Source of the DNA: CAVTWJ01 sp963849485
Lineage (GTDB): Bacteria > Oederibacteriota > Muellerivitia > Muellerivitales > Muellerivitaceae
NCBI GenBank assembly: GCA_963849485.1
Contig: CAWKIF010000102.1
Coordinates: 15,494-79,493, forward strand
DNA: 64,000 nucleotides
Direction of reading: 5' to 3'
The notes under the pieces were generated by a model. It saw nothing but the letters and a program-made list of their open reading frames with translations, made no database searches and was not told where the DNA came from. Position 1 is the stretch's first letter. Every line of letters starts with the position of its first letter. Below are positions 21,165-31,938 of the stretch, one piece after another. Position numbers and translations under genes: made by a program.

Positions 21165-24100
21165 TTAAAAGCCGACGTTCACCCCGCCGGAGAGCTGCGA
21201 GGAGGCGTCATCCGTCAGCCCCACCTTACCCTGGTACTGGGCGAAGAGGGTGATCTGCTTGGAGAATTGCGCTTCCACGCCCGCCCCCAGCACCGCCGCG
21301 TCCGAGCCCGTCGCGGGCCCGCTGACCGTGAAGGAAGAACCCGGCCCGAAGCTGGCCGTCATCTGGTCCTGATTGCCCTGGTAGAAATGCTCCCAGGAGG
21401 CGCTGAGCGAGGGAGCCAACCGGACCCCACCGCCCAAGTTCCAGCTCTTCCCCGCCTTGATCCCCAATTGGCTCGAGAGGGCGCTTTCCCCCTGCGAGGC
21501 GAAGGATTCCAATCCCAGGGTCCCCGCGGAACCCGTTTCCTGGAAGGAATTCATCTGCACCGAGGTAACTTGCCCGGAGGCGAAGGGCGACAGGACCATG
21601 CCGGAAGCCGGCAGGTCCAGGGCCACCATCAGTTCCCCGCCGAATTGCGTTCCCTGGGGCGTGCCCGAGGCGAGGCCCCCCAGCGTCGGGCGCTGGGTTT
21701 TGTAGCTGTTCATCCCGCCGTCGACCTCGGCCATGACGCGCCAAGAGTCGAGTTTCATGCCTCCATAGAGGCCCAAGAGCCCCCCGGTCGAGGTGACGTT
21801 CGCGCCGCTTTGAGCGCTGGAGCCGCTTTGGTCGTAACCCAGCAGAACGCCGGCCACCAGGCTGGGGTTCATCCAATAGTCAACGCCCGCCTGGACGCCG
21901 CCGGTAGAGAAGCTGTACCCTTCCGCCCCGTTGTTGCCGGTGATGTTTCCGAAGTCGCCCAAGCCGCTGATGAATCCGCCGAGGCGCTCCCCGCCAGCCG
22001 CCTGGCTCGCGATCGCGGATTCCGATCCCGCCGACAGCGTCGAAGCCATCATCGGGTGCTCGCCGTAGCGGGCCAGGCCGCTCCCGCCGAAACCGCCCAG
22101 GCCCATCAGGTCCTCCAGCCTTTGGCCGATGGCCTGCGCCTCCACCGCCGCCGAGCCGAAACCCATTTGGAAGAGGGGTGTGAGGCCCGCGGGGTTTAAA
22201 AGCGCCAGGTCGGCCTGGATTTGGGGCAGGGTTTGGGTGCCCAGGTAGGTGATCAGGGTCTGGTCCTGCGGGTTGTTAAAGAGGCTGTCCAAGGCGGCCC
22301 CCACCGACCTTTCCCCCGTGGTCCGGCCCAGCGCGGCGAAGGACTGGAGGAAGACGTCCAGCAACACGTCGTCCGCCTGGTAGATAGGAAGCAGCCGAAC
22401 CCCCTGGATCTCGTCGTCGAAGGTGGAAAAGGTCCCCCTCACCCCGCCCGACGCCGTGAGAACCATGAAGGTCTCGCCCGTCACCGGGGTGAACCCGCCA
22501 ATGTTGGTGACCGCCAGGGTGCCGTTCAAGGTCGCCGTCCCGGCCACGTTGAGGCAGTCGTATTGTCCCGCCGAGGCACCGGCGAGGCCCAATCGCAGGG
22601 TCCCCCCCGCCGCCTGGATGTAGTTGCCGCCCACGGCCATGGCGATCGGCGTGCCGGTGGTGGAGCTGTTGGTCATCAGGGTCCCGCCGTTCAAATGGAC
22701 GTTGTCCAGGGGGCCCATACCCAGGGCCTGGCGGTTGCCCGCCACGAAGGTCCCGGCGTCGAGAGTGGCCCCGCCGGTGAAGGTGTTGGCGCCCAGGAGG
22801 GCCAGGGTGCCCGCCGCCGTGCTCGTCTCGACCGACAAGGAACCCGTCCCGCCGATCACTCCCGACAGGGTCGTGGCGTTCCCCTGCTCATCGATGATCG
22901 CCGCCCCGTTCAGGGAAACCGTGTTGGTGACCGCCAAGTTGTTCAAGCCCGATTGCAGGGTGGTCCCGTCGGAAAGGGTCAGGGTGCCCGTCCCCAGGGC
23001 GCTGTTATTCGAGACGTTCAAGAGGCCGGCCGTCAACCAGGTTCCCCCCTGGTAGGTGTTGCTGCCGGTAAGGGTCAGGGCCCCGGCTCCGGCGCTGGAC
23101 GTCACCGCCAGGCCCCCCGTGCCGCAGATGATCCCGGTGAGGGAAGTTTGGTTCCCGTTGGTATCAAAGGTGCCGGTCCCACTGAGGGAGACCCCGTTGG
23201 TCACCGCGAGGTTGCTCACTCCCGCCTGCAGGGTCGCACCCCCTTCGAGGGTCAGGAGGCCCGTCCCCAGGGCGCCGCCGTTGCCCAGGTTCAAGGTCCC
23301 CGCGCTCAAGCTGGTCCCGCCGCTGTAGCTGTTGGAGCCGGAAAGCGTCATGGCGCCCGAGCCCGTCTTTTCCAAGCCGCCCAAGCCTGAAATCACTCCC
23401 GTGAGATCGGTGCTGTTGTTGTTCCCGCCGGTCGTCAGGATCCCGGTGGCGATCGATACCGATCCCGCCCCGTTCAGGGAGCCAACCGTGTTGTTCGTGT
23501 TGGTGTTGGCGTTGAGGGTCGTCCCGGTCGAGAGGTCCACCCCGTTGTTGGAAAGGGTCACGTCCGCGTCCAATTGCAGGGCCCCGCCCTGCACCGAGAC
23601 CAGGCCGGTCCCCAGCGCGTTGTTGTCGGCCGCCACCACCGTGCCGCCGTCGATCGTGGTCCCGCCGTTATAGGTATTGTTGCCCGAGATCGTCACCACG
23701 CCCGAGCCCGCCGTGTCCGTCACGGCCAAACCGCCCGAACCGCTGATCGTCCCGGAAAGGGTGGAAATGTTCCCGTCCGTGTCGTAGGTTTCCACGCCCG
23801 TTTTTAATTGTATGTCGTTGGTGACGGCCAGGTTATTCACCCCCGCCTGCAGGGTCGTCGCGTTGTCCATCAAAAGGCTTCCCGTTCCCAGGGCGTTGTT
23901 GTTCGCCAGGCAGAGGGTTCCGCCCAGAAGCGAGGTTCCCCCGCTGAAGCTGTTGGCGCCCGAAAGGGTCAGGGTGCCCGTGCCGGTCTTGGTCAATGAA
24001 GCCCCGGTATAACTGGAATCCCCCCCGTCGCGGATTTGGCCCGAGACCGTGGTGTTGAGGTTATTCCCGCCCGTCACCAGGTTGATCTGGCCCAGGTAGA

Positions 24101-27100
24101 AGGTGCCGCTCCCCGCGATGGAACCCACCGTCACGGACGTACCCTGGACGGTGGAAGCGTTGCTGTCGCTGAAATCGACATAACCCGTGCCGTTGGCGGT
24201 CAGCTGGGCGTTGCCCGGGGTGGCGTCCTCCTCGAAATAGAGATACCCGCCGTTCCCGGTCGTAATGACGGCGTTGCCCGCCGTGGAATTGCCGGAGAAG
24301 GCCATGCCAAGGTTGTTGGTGATGGTGGAACTTCCCGCCGTGGAATAATTCTGGAATCCAAGCCAGCCGTTGTTGGTGATATTGGCGTTTCCGGCCGAGG
24401 CGATGGTCCCCGGGGCGTCTCCCGTGAAAAACACAGAGCCGTTGTTCAGGATATTGGCGTTGCCCGCCGTCGAGGCGTCGTTGAAATTCAGGGTGTCGTT
24501 GGCGCCATTGTAGAGGGTGGCGTCGGCCGCCGTGGATTGGTTATTGAAGTTGAGGGTGGCGTTCTGGGAGTCGTCATTGACCAGCGTCGCGCTGACCGCC
24601 GAGGAGTCGCCGTTGAAGTTGATGGTGTCATAATAGGAATTCTCGAGTGTTGCCGCGCCCGCGTTGGACTCGTCGTTAAAATCCAAAACGGCTCCCCCGG
24701 TGGTGTCGTTATAGATGGAAGCGTAGCCCGCCGTGGAGCTGTTGTTGAAGGCGATGAAACCGCCGGCATTGACAACGCGCGAATTCGCGGCGCTGGATTG
24801 GCCGTTGAAGCTGATTGCGCTGGCGGAATCGTTGACGATGGTCAGGGAGCCCGCGCTCGCGTTGTTGTTAAAGCTCAAAGAAGGGTCAAAGTCGCCGTCC
24901 CCATCGCCGTTATAAAGGACATTCGACCCGCCCACGGCGTTGTCGACGTAGTTCAGGGTCGCGTAGTTGTCAATCCAGCCGGTTCCCAGCGATCCGTCGC
25001 TGTCCACGACCAAGGTGCCGCCGTCGATCTCGGTCCAGCCCGTGTAGGTATTTTGGCCGTTGAGGGTCAGGGTTCCGGTCCCCGCCTTGAAGAGGCGGCC
25101 GTAACCCGCGCCATCGTCCGAGATGACGCCGTTGAAGGTGGTGCTCAGGTTGTTGACCCCGGTGGTCAGGCCGTTCTCGCCCAAATAGACGGACGCGGTG
25201 GCGTCCCCCTCGAGGGAGCCCACCGACACCCCGCCGTTCCAGGCCCGGCTGATGTCCAGGGAAGCGCCCTGGTTAAGGATAAAGCGGGCGGTGCCGCCGC
25301 TGGCGTTCTCCGTCATGGAAACCGCGCCGCCCTCGCTGTCGAGGGTGGCGGCTCCCGCCGAGCTCGCTTGGTCGAACTCCAGGTCGCCGTGGTTGAGGAT
25401 ATTTGAATTCCCCGCGCCGCTGTTATCCGCGAATAAAACCCGTCCGTTGTTGAGGATACTGGCGGACCCGGCCGTGGATTGGCCGTAGAATGCGGTTTCA
25501 TTTTCGTTATCGATCCCGGCGTTTCCCGCCGTGGCGTAGCCGTCGAATTGCAAATAATTTCCGTTAGTAATCGTCGCGCTTCCCGCCGTGGAATAATCCT
25601 CAAAATAGAGGCTTCCCTCTTGATTGAGGATCGTGGAGTTGGCCGCAGTGGAATAGTTGAAGCCATCCCCATTTCCCTCAAAGTACAAGTCCCCGTTGTT
25701 CAGGATGCTGGCGGCGCCCGCCGAGGCCCCGTCCTGGAAGGTCATGAGATTCTCATTGTCCAGGACCGCGGTTCCCGCCGTGGCGTGCGTGTCGAACTGG
25801 ATATCGCCTAAGTTGGTGACGCTGGCGTTGGCCGCCGTGGAATAATCCTCAAAATACAATTGGCCGTTGGCGCCGTTGAGGAGGGTCGAGTTCGCGGCCG
25901 TTGTGAAAGACACTCCGTCCCCATCGCCTTCAAAATACATTCTTCCGTTGTTCAGGATGCTGGCAAAACCCGCCGAGGATTGGTTGTCGAAAACCAATCG
26001 GCTCTCGTTATCGATTGAGGCGTGATCCGCCGTGGCCTGTTGGTCGAATTCCAAGCCGTTTCCATTGGTTATATTTGCGTAGGCCGCGGTGGAGTTGCCC
26101 TCAAAGAATAACTGGCTGCCGTTGTTAATGGTGGAGTAATCCGCGGTGGAGTAATCCTCAAAGTAAATATCACCATTGGAATTGACGATCGTGGCGTTTG
26201 CCGCGCTGGAAAAGGTGACGCCGTCCCCGGCCCCGGAGAAGGTCACGATCCCATTGTTGAGGATGCTGGCGGCGCCCGCCGAGGAACCGTCCAGGAAGCT
26301 CAGGAAGGCCTCGTTTTCGATCGCCGCGCTGCCCGCCGTCGACTGTTGGCTGAACTGGAGGACGTTGTAGTTGGTGACGCTGGCGTTCGCCGCCGTGGAA
26401 TCATCCTCGAAAACCAGGGTGGCGTCGTTGTTGATCGCCGCAGTCCCCGCCGACGAGAAAGTGATACCGTTGTTATCGCCTTCAAAATAAATCGATCCGT
26501 CGTTCTGGATCTGGGCGGCCCCCGCCGTCGCGTTGTCCTGGAAATAGAGGAAACCCGCGTTGGTGAGGGTGGAGTTGCCCGCCGTCGAAGAGTCCTCGAA
26601 GGTCAGGGTTCCGCTGTTGTTGAGGGTAGAGTTCCCCGCGGTGGAGAAGCGGACCCCGTCGCCCTCCCCCCCGAAGGTCAGGACGCCGTTGTTGGTGAGG
26701 GTGGAATTTCCGGCCGTGGAGGTGCCGTTGAAACTCGCGGTGCCGGCGTTGGTGATCGTGGAATTTTCGGCCGAGGAGCCGTCGTTGAAGGCGAGGGTGC
26801 TTCCGGAGCCGTTATAGATAACGGCGCTTCCCGCGTTGGAGCTGTCGTTGAAAAGAAGGACGGCGGAAGATCCGCCCTCGTTGTTCAGGGTGGCGTCGCC
26901 GGCGGTGGCGTTATTGTTGAAGTTCACGGCGCTAAAGTTCGACAGGTTGGCCTCGTCAGCGGTGGATTGGTCGTTAAAGTTAATGGTCCCCGCCCCGGAA
27001 TTGTTGAGGGTCAGCTGCCCGGCGTCGGAGAAGTTGTCGAAATTCAACACCGCGCCGTCGTAGGACCCATTGTCATTGGAAATAGTGTTGGGCCCAGCCA

Positions 27101-30100
27101 CCGCGTTGTTGACGTAATTCAGGACGGCATAGTTGACGATTGGGCCGCTTCCCAGGGTTCCGTCGCTGTCCACTACCAGGGTCCCGTGGTCGATCTGGGT
27201 CCCGCCGCCGTAGCTATTCTGCCCGTCCAGGGTGAGGGTCCCGGTCCCGGTCTTCTCCAGTCCGCCCCCTTCGCCGTTGTCGTTCAACACGCCCGCGAAG
27301 GTCGTGCTCAGGTTGTCAGAGCCCGTCACGAGCAGGCTCCCGCCCAATTCGACGACGGCGGTGCTGTCGCCCTGGATGGAACCCGTGTTGACCAGCCCGT
27401 TCCAGCTTTGGCTGATGTCCAGGGTCGCGCCCAGGTTGAGGATGAACTGGGCGGTGCCGCCGTCGGAATAATTGTAAAAATGGACCGATCCGCCTTCCGA
27501 GTCGATCAAGGCGCTTCCCGCCGTCGCGGAGTCGTTGAAATCCAGGGTCCCGGTGTTCGCGAGGACGGAATTTCCGGCGGTCGCGAACCTGCGGAACTCG
27601 GCGTCGCCGCTGTTGTTGATCGTGGCGGCGCCGGCCGTCGCGTAGTCGTTGAATTCCAGGTAATTCGCGTTGTTGATGGTGGCGTTCCCGGCCGTTGAAA
27701 AGTTCATCCCGTCGTTATCCCCGGAAAAATAGATCGAGCCGTTGTTGGTGACGCTGGCGGAGCCCGCCGTGGAATGGCCGTCGAAAGACAGAGTCCCGTT
27801 GTTGAGGAGGGTGGAATTTTCCGCGGTGGAATAATCCCCGAAGGATAACCCGCCCTCGTTATCGATGGCTGAGTTCCCCGCCTTGGCGTAATCGACGCCG
27901 TTCCCGTTTCCGGAAAAGGAAACCGTGCCGTTGTTGACGATGCTGGCGGCGCCCGCCGTTGCGTTCGATTCAAAGAGCATGAAATTGTTGTTGGTGATGT
28001 CGGCGTTATCCGCGGTGGAAAAGGCGTTGAAGATCAGGCCCCCGTTGTTGGTGAGGACGGAATTCCCCGCCGTGCAGAGGTTGGCCAAATCCAACCGGCC
28101 CTCAAATACGATCGAGCCCCCGTTGATGATGGTGGCGGCCCCCGCCGAGGATTCGTCGTTGAAAATGAGGAAGGCGGAATTAGTGATATTCGAGTTCCCG
28201 GCAGTGGAATCATCCCAGAAAGTCATGAAGTTATTGTTGGCGACCAAGGCGTTCCCCGCCGTGGAGGTGTCGTAGAAATCGACGGCGCTGGCGGTGTCGT
28301 TGAGGATGGTCAGGGTTCCCGCGCTCGCGTTGTTGTGGAAGCTCAAGAGGGCGGTGTAGTCGCCGCCTCCATTGCCGTTGTAAAGGGTGTTCGACCCGGC
28401 CACGGCGTTGTTGACGTAACTCAGGGTTGCGTAGTTGTCGATGCTCCCGGTACCCAGGGACCCGTTGCTGTCCACCACCAGCGTTCCGTTGTCGATCTCG
28501 GTGCCGCCCGAGTAGAAGTTCCGGCCGTTCAAGGTCAGGGTGCCCGACCCTTCCTTATTGAGCCAGCCGAAGCCAAGCTCATCGTCGCCAATCACGCCGT
28601 TAAAGGTGGTGTTCAGGTTGTTGAAACCCGTGTAGAGGGAGTTCTCGCCTAAGTAGATATAGCCCGTGGAATCCCCCTCGAGGGAGCCGGTCTGGACGTA
28701 ACCGTTCCAATCGTTGCTGATATCCAGGTAAGCGCGCTGGTTGAGGATGAACCGGGCGGAGCCGCCGTCCGAGTTGTTGTAGAAGAAAACCATGCCACCT
28801 TCCGAATCGATCGTGGCGCTTCCGGCGTTCGAGAAATTGTCGAACTCCAGGTGCCGGTTATTGGCGATATTGGCGCTTCCCGCGGTGGAGGTATCCTCAA
28901 AAGAAAGGGAGCTGTTGTTCAGGATGCTGGCGGAACCCGCTGAGGCGGAATTGTTGAAATACAACATCCTTTCATTGTCGATATTGGCGTTGCCGGCCGT
29001 CGCGAAGCTGTCAAAATCCAGGCAATAATTATTCGTAATGCTTGATTCGGCCGCGGTGGAGTAATCCTCAAAATAAATGACTTTGTTGTTGATGATGGTG
29101 GATCCGGCCGCCGTGGAGAAATTCGCGCCGTCCCCGTCGCCCTCAAAGTTGATCTGGCCGTTGTTCAGGATGTTGGCCGAACCCGCCGAGGAGTTGTTGG
29201 AGAAATTCAGCTCGTTTTCATTGTCAATCGAGGCGTTCCCCGCCGTCGCGAGGTCGCTGAATTCCATGTAGTTATTGTTGGTGATGACGGCGCTTCCGGC
29301 CGTGGAAAAGTTCACTCCGTCGTAATCGCCGGTAAAATAAAACAAGCCGTTGTTGGTGATAGTGGAACCGGCCGCAGAGGAATTGTCGGTGAAGAAGGTA
29401 CTGTCCCCCTGCCCGTTGTAGATCGAGGCGCTCCCCGCGTTGGAGTTTTGGTAGAAGTATAGGTAGGAGTTAGTGTTATCCACATTGCTGATAAGGGCGT
29501 TCCCCGCCGTCGCGTAGTTGCTGAATTGAACGTAATTTTGGTTGGTAATGGTGGCGTTTGCCGCCGTGGAAAAGCTCACCCCGTCGCCGGAGAAATTAAG
29601 CGCCCCATAGTTGTCGATGTTGGAACTGACCGCCGAGGAATGGTCGTTAAAGTTGGTAACGTCGGTGGTTCCGTTGTAGATCGTGGCGCTTCCCGCGCCG
29701 GAGGAGTTATTGAATACAATAGCGCTATTGGCATTGTCCAGGTTATTGAGGCTGGCGCCGCCCGCCGAGCTATTGTCGTTGAAATTCACCAGGCCGGTGT
29801 TATTGATGGTCGCTAGTCCCGCCGTCGAGTTGACGCGAAACTCCGTGTCGTAGCCGTTGTTGATGGTGGCGCCGCCCGCCGTCGAGTAGTCGTCGAATTC
29901 AAGGTAGTTGGTATTGGTAATGACGGCGCTCCACGCCGTGGAAAAGCTCACGTCGTTCCCGTCCCCGGAGAAATAAATCGAGCCGTTGTTGGTGATCGTG
30001 GAATGGTTGGCGGAAGAACTGTCGAGCATATTCAAACTGAGGTTATTCGTGATCGAGGAATATCCCAGATCGGAATGACCGCCGACGAAAACACTTCCAT

Positions 30101-31697
30101 TGTTGGTGATATTGGCGTTAGCCGCGGTTGAACCTTGGTCGAAATAGAGGGTTCCGCCATTAGTATTGTTGAGGGTGGCATCGCCCGCCGAGGAAGAGTC
30201 GGAAAAGACAGTGATGTCCCCGACTCCGTTGTAAATCACGGCGGCCCCGGCGTTGGAGGAGTTGGTGAAGTAAAGGCCGGCATCAGCGTTATCCACATTG
30301 GTGAGGGTGGCGTTCCCCGCCGTGGCGTAGTCGCTGAAATTGACGTCATTGTGGTTGGCGACGACGGCGTCCGCCGCCGTTGAAAAGTTCACCCCGTCCC
30401 CGTCCCCCGAGAAATTAAGCGTTCCGTAGTTGGTGACGTTGGAACCGACCGCCGAGGAAGTGTCGTTGAAGTTGGTAACGTCCCCGTATCCGTTGTAGAT
30501 CACGGCGTTTCCCGCGTTGGAGGAGTCGTTGAAAGCGAGGATACTGCCCGTGTAATCCACATTGGTGAGGGCGGCGTTCCCAGCCGTCGAGTTGGCTCGA
30601 AACTCGGTGTCGCCGGTATTTTGGATGGTGGAATTTCCCGCCGTGGCGTAGTCGTTGAACTCCAGGTAGGCCGTGTTGTTAATCTGAGCGTTTCCCGCGG
30701 TGGAAAAGTTGTCCCCATCGCCGTCACCGGAAAAATAAAGTGAGCCGTTGTTGGTCAGGGTGGCGTTTCCCGCCGTGGAGGCATCGTTGAATTCCACGGT
30801 ACCATTGTTGGTGATATTGGATAAAAACGCGGAGGAAGTACCGCTCATCAACAAGCTGGATCCGGGGTTATTCAGTAAATGGCAAGTTCCCAAATCGGAA
30901 GTGTCCTGGACATACACAGTTTCATTGTTGGTGATGGACGCGGCCTCCGCGGAGGACCCGGCATAAATGAGAAGCGTGCCGTTATTGTTGATCGTGGCAT
31001 ATCCCGCGTTCGAATCATAATCAAAAGACAAGCGGCCATTATTGTCATTGTTGATGGTGGCGTACCCCGCCGTCGAGATGTTGTAAAACTCCACCTGGCC
31101 GCCGTTGTTATTGATGGTGGTGCCGCCGATGAGGTCGGCGTCTGACCTATTATAAAAACCGACGTAGCCGTTCCCGGTCCCGTCCCCGTTGTTGATCGTC
31201 GTGAATCCCGAAACGTTGAAAAGGCTGGTGTTGTTCAAAAGCAGTTGCCCGGTGCCGTTGGTCAGGGTCTGGGTGGCGGAGGAATCGTTGAGCAATTCGC
31301 CATTGAGGATCGTGAGGGTATAGCCCGCCGTGTCGAGGTTGTAACTTTCGGTCGCGTTCGCGTTGGTAAAGTAGAGGCCTTGCAAGGTGAGGCTGGTGTT
31401 GAGGGTCACATTGGGGGTGGCCGTGCCGGCGGTCACATCCAACCCGTCGAAAACAGCTATGTCGTTGTTCTCGCTCAAACCCGGATATACGCCGGGCCCG
31501 GAGGTCCAGTTGCTTTCCAGGCCCAAACCGCTGAGGTTGTCCGCCCACAGGTTATTGGATTGGGGGAGCCACTCCGCGGTAATTTGGGGCGGGGGCGCGG
31601 CGAGGCAGTGGTAGGCCGCCAGGGTAAAAAACAGCAAGAGAGAGACCGCGCCTTCCGCAATCAATTTCGCGATGGGATTCCGGCGATTTCTTCTCAT
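21165..31697 (-). CDS. giant autotransporter with about 3,500 residues
   Basis: Intact 3,510-residue type V secretion protein with AAGGAGTGA before the ATG. A signal peptide (1-33) ends at CLA. The passenger is made of about 19-residue beta-helix rungs of the form F-x-D-x-STAGNA-x-I-x-N-x-G, occupying about residues 50-980, 1140-1420, 1550-2130 and 2290-2500. They are interrupted by three related modules carrying autotransporter-associated beta-strand repeats (GTGTLTLNGQNTYTGWTEID near 2150; relatives near 1010 and 1440). A cluster of further such repeats covers about 2510-3060, and the C-terminal beta-barrel about 3220-3510, ending in NVGF. The terminal Phe marks an outer-membrane barrel substrate of BAM. 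The likely role is a long rod-like adhesin. Unlike its paralog at 14,011, the frame is unbroken over 10.5 kb. The long plus-strand frames inside it are shadows. Confidence 0.9.
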   Translation of the reverse strand: MRRNRRNPIAKLIAEGAVSLLLFFTLAAYHCLAAPPPQITAEWLPQSNNLWADNLSGLGLESNWTSGPGVYPGLSENNDIAVFDGLDVTAGTATPNVTLNTSLTLQGLYFTNANATESYNLDTAGYTLTILNGELLNDSSATQTLTNGTGQLLLNNTSLFNVSGFTTINNGDGTGNGYVGFYNRSDADLIGGTTINNNGGQVEFYNISTAGYATINNDNNGRLSFDYDSNAGYATINNNGTLLIYAGSSAEAASITNNETVYVQDTSDLGTCHLLNNPGSSLLMSGTSSAFLSNITNNGTVEFNDASTAGNATLTNNGSLYFSGDGDGDNFSTAGNAQINNTAYLEFNDYATAGNSTIQNTGDTEFRANSTAGNAALTNVDYTGSILAFNDSSNAGNAVIYNGYGDVTNFNDTSSAVGSNVTNYGTLNFSGDGDGVNFSTAADAVVANHNDVNFSDYATAGNATLTNVDNADAGLYFTNSSNAGAAVIYNGVGDITVFSDSSSAGDATLNNTNGGTLYFDQGSTAANANITNNGSVFVGGHSDLGYSSITNNLSLNMLDSSSANHSTITNNGSIYFSGDGNDVSFSTAWSAVITNTNYLEFDDYSTAGGATINNGYDTEFRVNSTAGLATINNTGLVNFNDNSSAGGASLNNLDNANSAIVFNNSSGAGSATIYNGTTDVTNFNDHSSAVSSNIDNYGALNFSGDGVSFSTAANATITNQNYVQFSNYATAGNALISNVDNTNSYLYFYQNSNAGSASIYNGQGDSTFFTDNSSAAGSTITNNGLFYFTGDYDGVNFSTAGSAVITNNNYMEFSDLATAGNASIDNENELNFSNNSSAGSANILNNGQINFEGDGDGANFSTAAGSTIINNKVIYFEDYSTAAESSITNNYCLDFDSFATAGNANIDNERMLYFNNSASAGSASILNNSSLSFEDTSTAGSANIANNRHLEFDNFSNAGSATIDSEGGMVFFYNNSDGGSARFILNQRAYLDISNDWNGYVQTGSLEGDSTGYIYLGENSLYTGFNNLNTTFNGVIGDDELGFGWLNKEGSGTLTLNGRNFYSGGTEIDNGTLVVDSNGSLGTGSIDNYATLSYVNNAVAGSNTLYNGNGGGDYTALLSFHNNASAGTLTILNDTASAVDFYDTSTAGNALVANNNFMTFWDDSTAGNSNITNSAFLIFNDESSAGAATIINGGSIVFEGRLDLANLCTAGNSVLTNNGGLIFNAFSTADNADITNNNFMLFESNATAGAASIVNNGTVSFSGNGNGVDYAKAGNSAIDNEGGLSFGDYSTAENSTLLNNGTLSFDGHSTAGSASVTNNGSIYFSGDNDGMNFSTAGNATINNANYLEFNDYATAGAATINNSGDAEFRRFATAGNSVLANTGTLDFNDSATAGSALIDSEGGSVHFYNYSDGGTAQFILNLGATLDISQSWNGLVNTGSIQGDSTAVVELGGSLLVTGSDNLSTTFAGVLNDNGEGGGLEKTGTGTLTLDGQNSYGGGTQIDHGTLVVDSDGTLGSGPIVNYAVLNYVNNAVAGPNTISNDNGSYDGAVLNFDNFSDAGQLTLNNSGAGTINFNDQSTADEANLSNFSAVNFNNNATAGDATLNNEGGSSAVLLFNDSSNAGSAVIYNGSGSTLAFNDGSSAENSTITNAGTASFNGTSTAGNSTLTNNGVLTFGGEGDGVRFSTAGNSTLNNSGTLTFEDSSTAGNSTLTNAGFLYFQDNATAGAAQIQNDGSIYFEGDNNGITFSSAGTAAINNDATLVFEDDSTAANASVTNYNVLQFSQQSTAGSAAIENEAFLSFLDGSSAGAASILNNGIVTFSGAGDGVTFSSAANATIVNSNGDIYFEDYSTADYSTINNGSQLFFEGNSTAAYANITNGNGLEFDQQATADHASIDNESRLVFDNQSSAGFASILNNGRMYFEGDGDGVSFTTAANSTLLNGANGQLYFEDYSTAANASVTNLGDIQFDTHATAGTAVLDNENLMTFQDGASAGAASILNNGDLYFEGNGDGFNYSTAANSTILNQEGSLYFEDYSTAGSATITNGNYLQFDGYATAGNAGIDNENETAFYGQSTAGSASILNNGRVLFADNSGAGNSNILNHGDLEFDQASSAGAATLDSEGGAVSMTENASGGTARFILNQGASLDISRAWNGGVSVGSLEGDATASVYLGENGLTTGVNNLSTTFNGVISDDGAGYGRLFKAGTGTLTLNGQNTYTGWTEIDGGTLVVDSDGSLGTGWIDNYATLNYVDNAVGGSNVLYNGDGDGDFDPSLSFNNNASAGSLTIVNDSASAISFNGQSSAANSRVVNAGGFIAFNNSSTAGYASIYNDTTGGAVLDFNDESNAGAATLENSYYDTINFNGDSSAVSATLVNDDSQNATLNFNNQSTAADATLYNGANDTLNFNDASTAGNANILNNGSVFFTGDAPGTIASAGNANITNNGWLGFQNYSTAGSSTITNNLGMAFSGNSTAGNAVITTGNGGYLYFEEDATPGNAQLTANGTGYVDFSDSNASTVQGTSVTVGSIAGSGTFYLGQINLVTGGNNLNTTVSGQIRDGGDSSYTGASLTKTGTGTLTLSGANSFSGGTSLLGGTLCLANNNALGTGSLLMDNATTLQAGVNNLAVTNDIQLKTGVETYDTDGNISTLSGTISGSGGLAVTDTAGSGVVTISGNNTYNGGTTIDGGTVVAADNNALGTGLVSVQGGALQLDADVTLSNNGVDLSTGTTLNANTNTNNTVGSLNGAGSVSIATGILTTGGNNNSTDLTGVISGLGGLEKTGSGAMTLSGSNSYSGGTSLSAGTLNLGNGGALGTGLLTLEGGATLQAGVSNLAVTNGVSLSGTGTFDTNGNQTSLTGIICGTGGLAVTSSAGAGALTLTGSNTYQGGTWLTAGLLNVSNNSALGTGTLTLSDGTTLQSGLNNLAVTNTVSLNGAAIIDEQGNATTLSGVIGGTGSLSVETSTAAGTLALLGANTFTGGATLDAGTFVAGNRQALGMGPLDNVHLNGGTLMTNSSTTGTPIAMAVGGNYIQAAGGTLRLGLAGASAGQYDCLNVAGTATLNGTLAVTNIGGFTPVTGETFMVLTASGGVRGTFSTFDDEIQGVRLLPIYQADDVLLDVFLQSFAALGRTTGERSVGAALDSLFNNPQDQTLITYLGTQTLPQIQADLALLNPAGLTPLFQMGFGSAAVEAQAIGQRLEDLMGLGGFGGSGLARYGEHPMMASTLSAGSESAIASQAAGGERLGGFISGLGDFGNITGNNGAEGYSFSTGGVQAGVDYWMNPSLVAGVLLGYDQSGSSAQSGANVTSTGGLLGLYGGMKLDSWRVMAEVDGGMNSYKTQRPTLGGLASGTPQGTQFGGELMVALDLPASGMVLSPFASGQVTSVQMNSFQETGSAGTLGLESFASQGESALSSQLGIKAGKSWNLGGGVRLAPSLSASWEHFYQGNQDQMTASFGPGSSFTVSGPATGSDAAVLGAGVEAQFSKQITLFAQYQGKVGLTDDASSQLSGGVNVGF

Positions 31698-31938
31698 AAT
31701 TCACTCCTTTGATTTGTTGGGAGGTTAAGGAACGGAGGAAGCGAAGCCAGGCAAATTTTATTAAGTATCACGATTTACTTTGATGAAACACGATGATATT
31801 CGTCATACAGCCCGGGCGAATCACCGATGGGGCTGGGGTATGACTTTCTGATAAGTTTACCACTCAGCGGGAACCGCCCAGCCTGACCCTAATCGTTTGG
31901 GATGATGGGCGGATACCCGTCGAATGGCTTTACAAATA

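Noticed and set aside
21267..31712. Long plus-strand frames opposite the giant autotransporter (for example 22,221-23,390 and 24,036-25,406)
   Set aside because: The minus-strand protein is intact with signal peptide and barrel; the plus frames follow its repeats and are compositionally odd.
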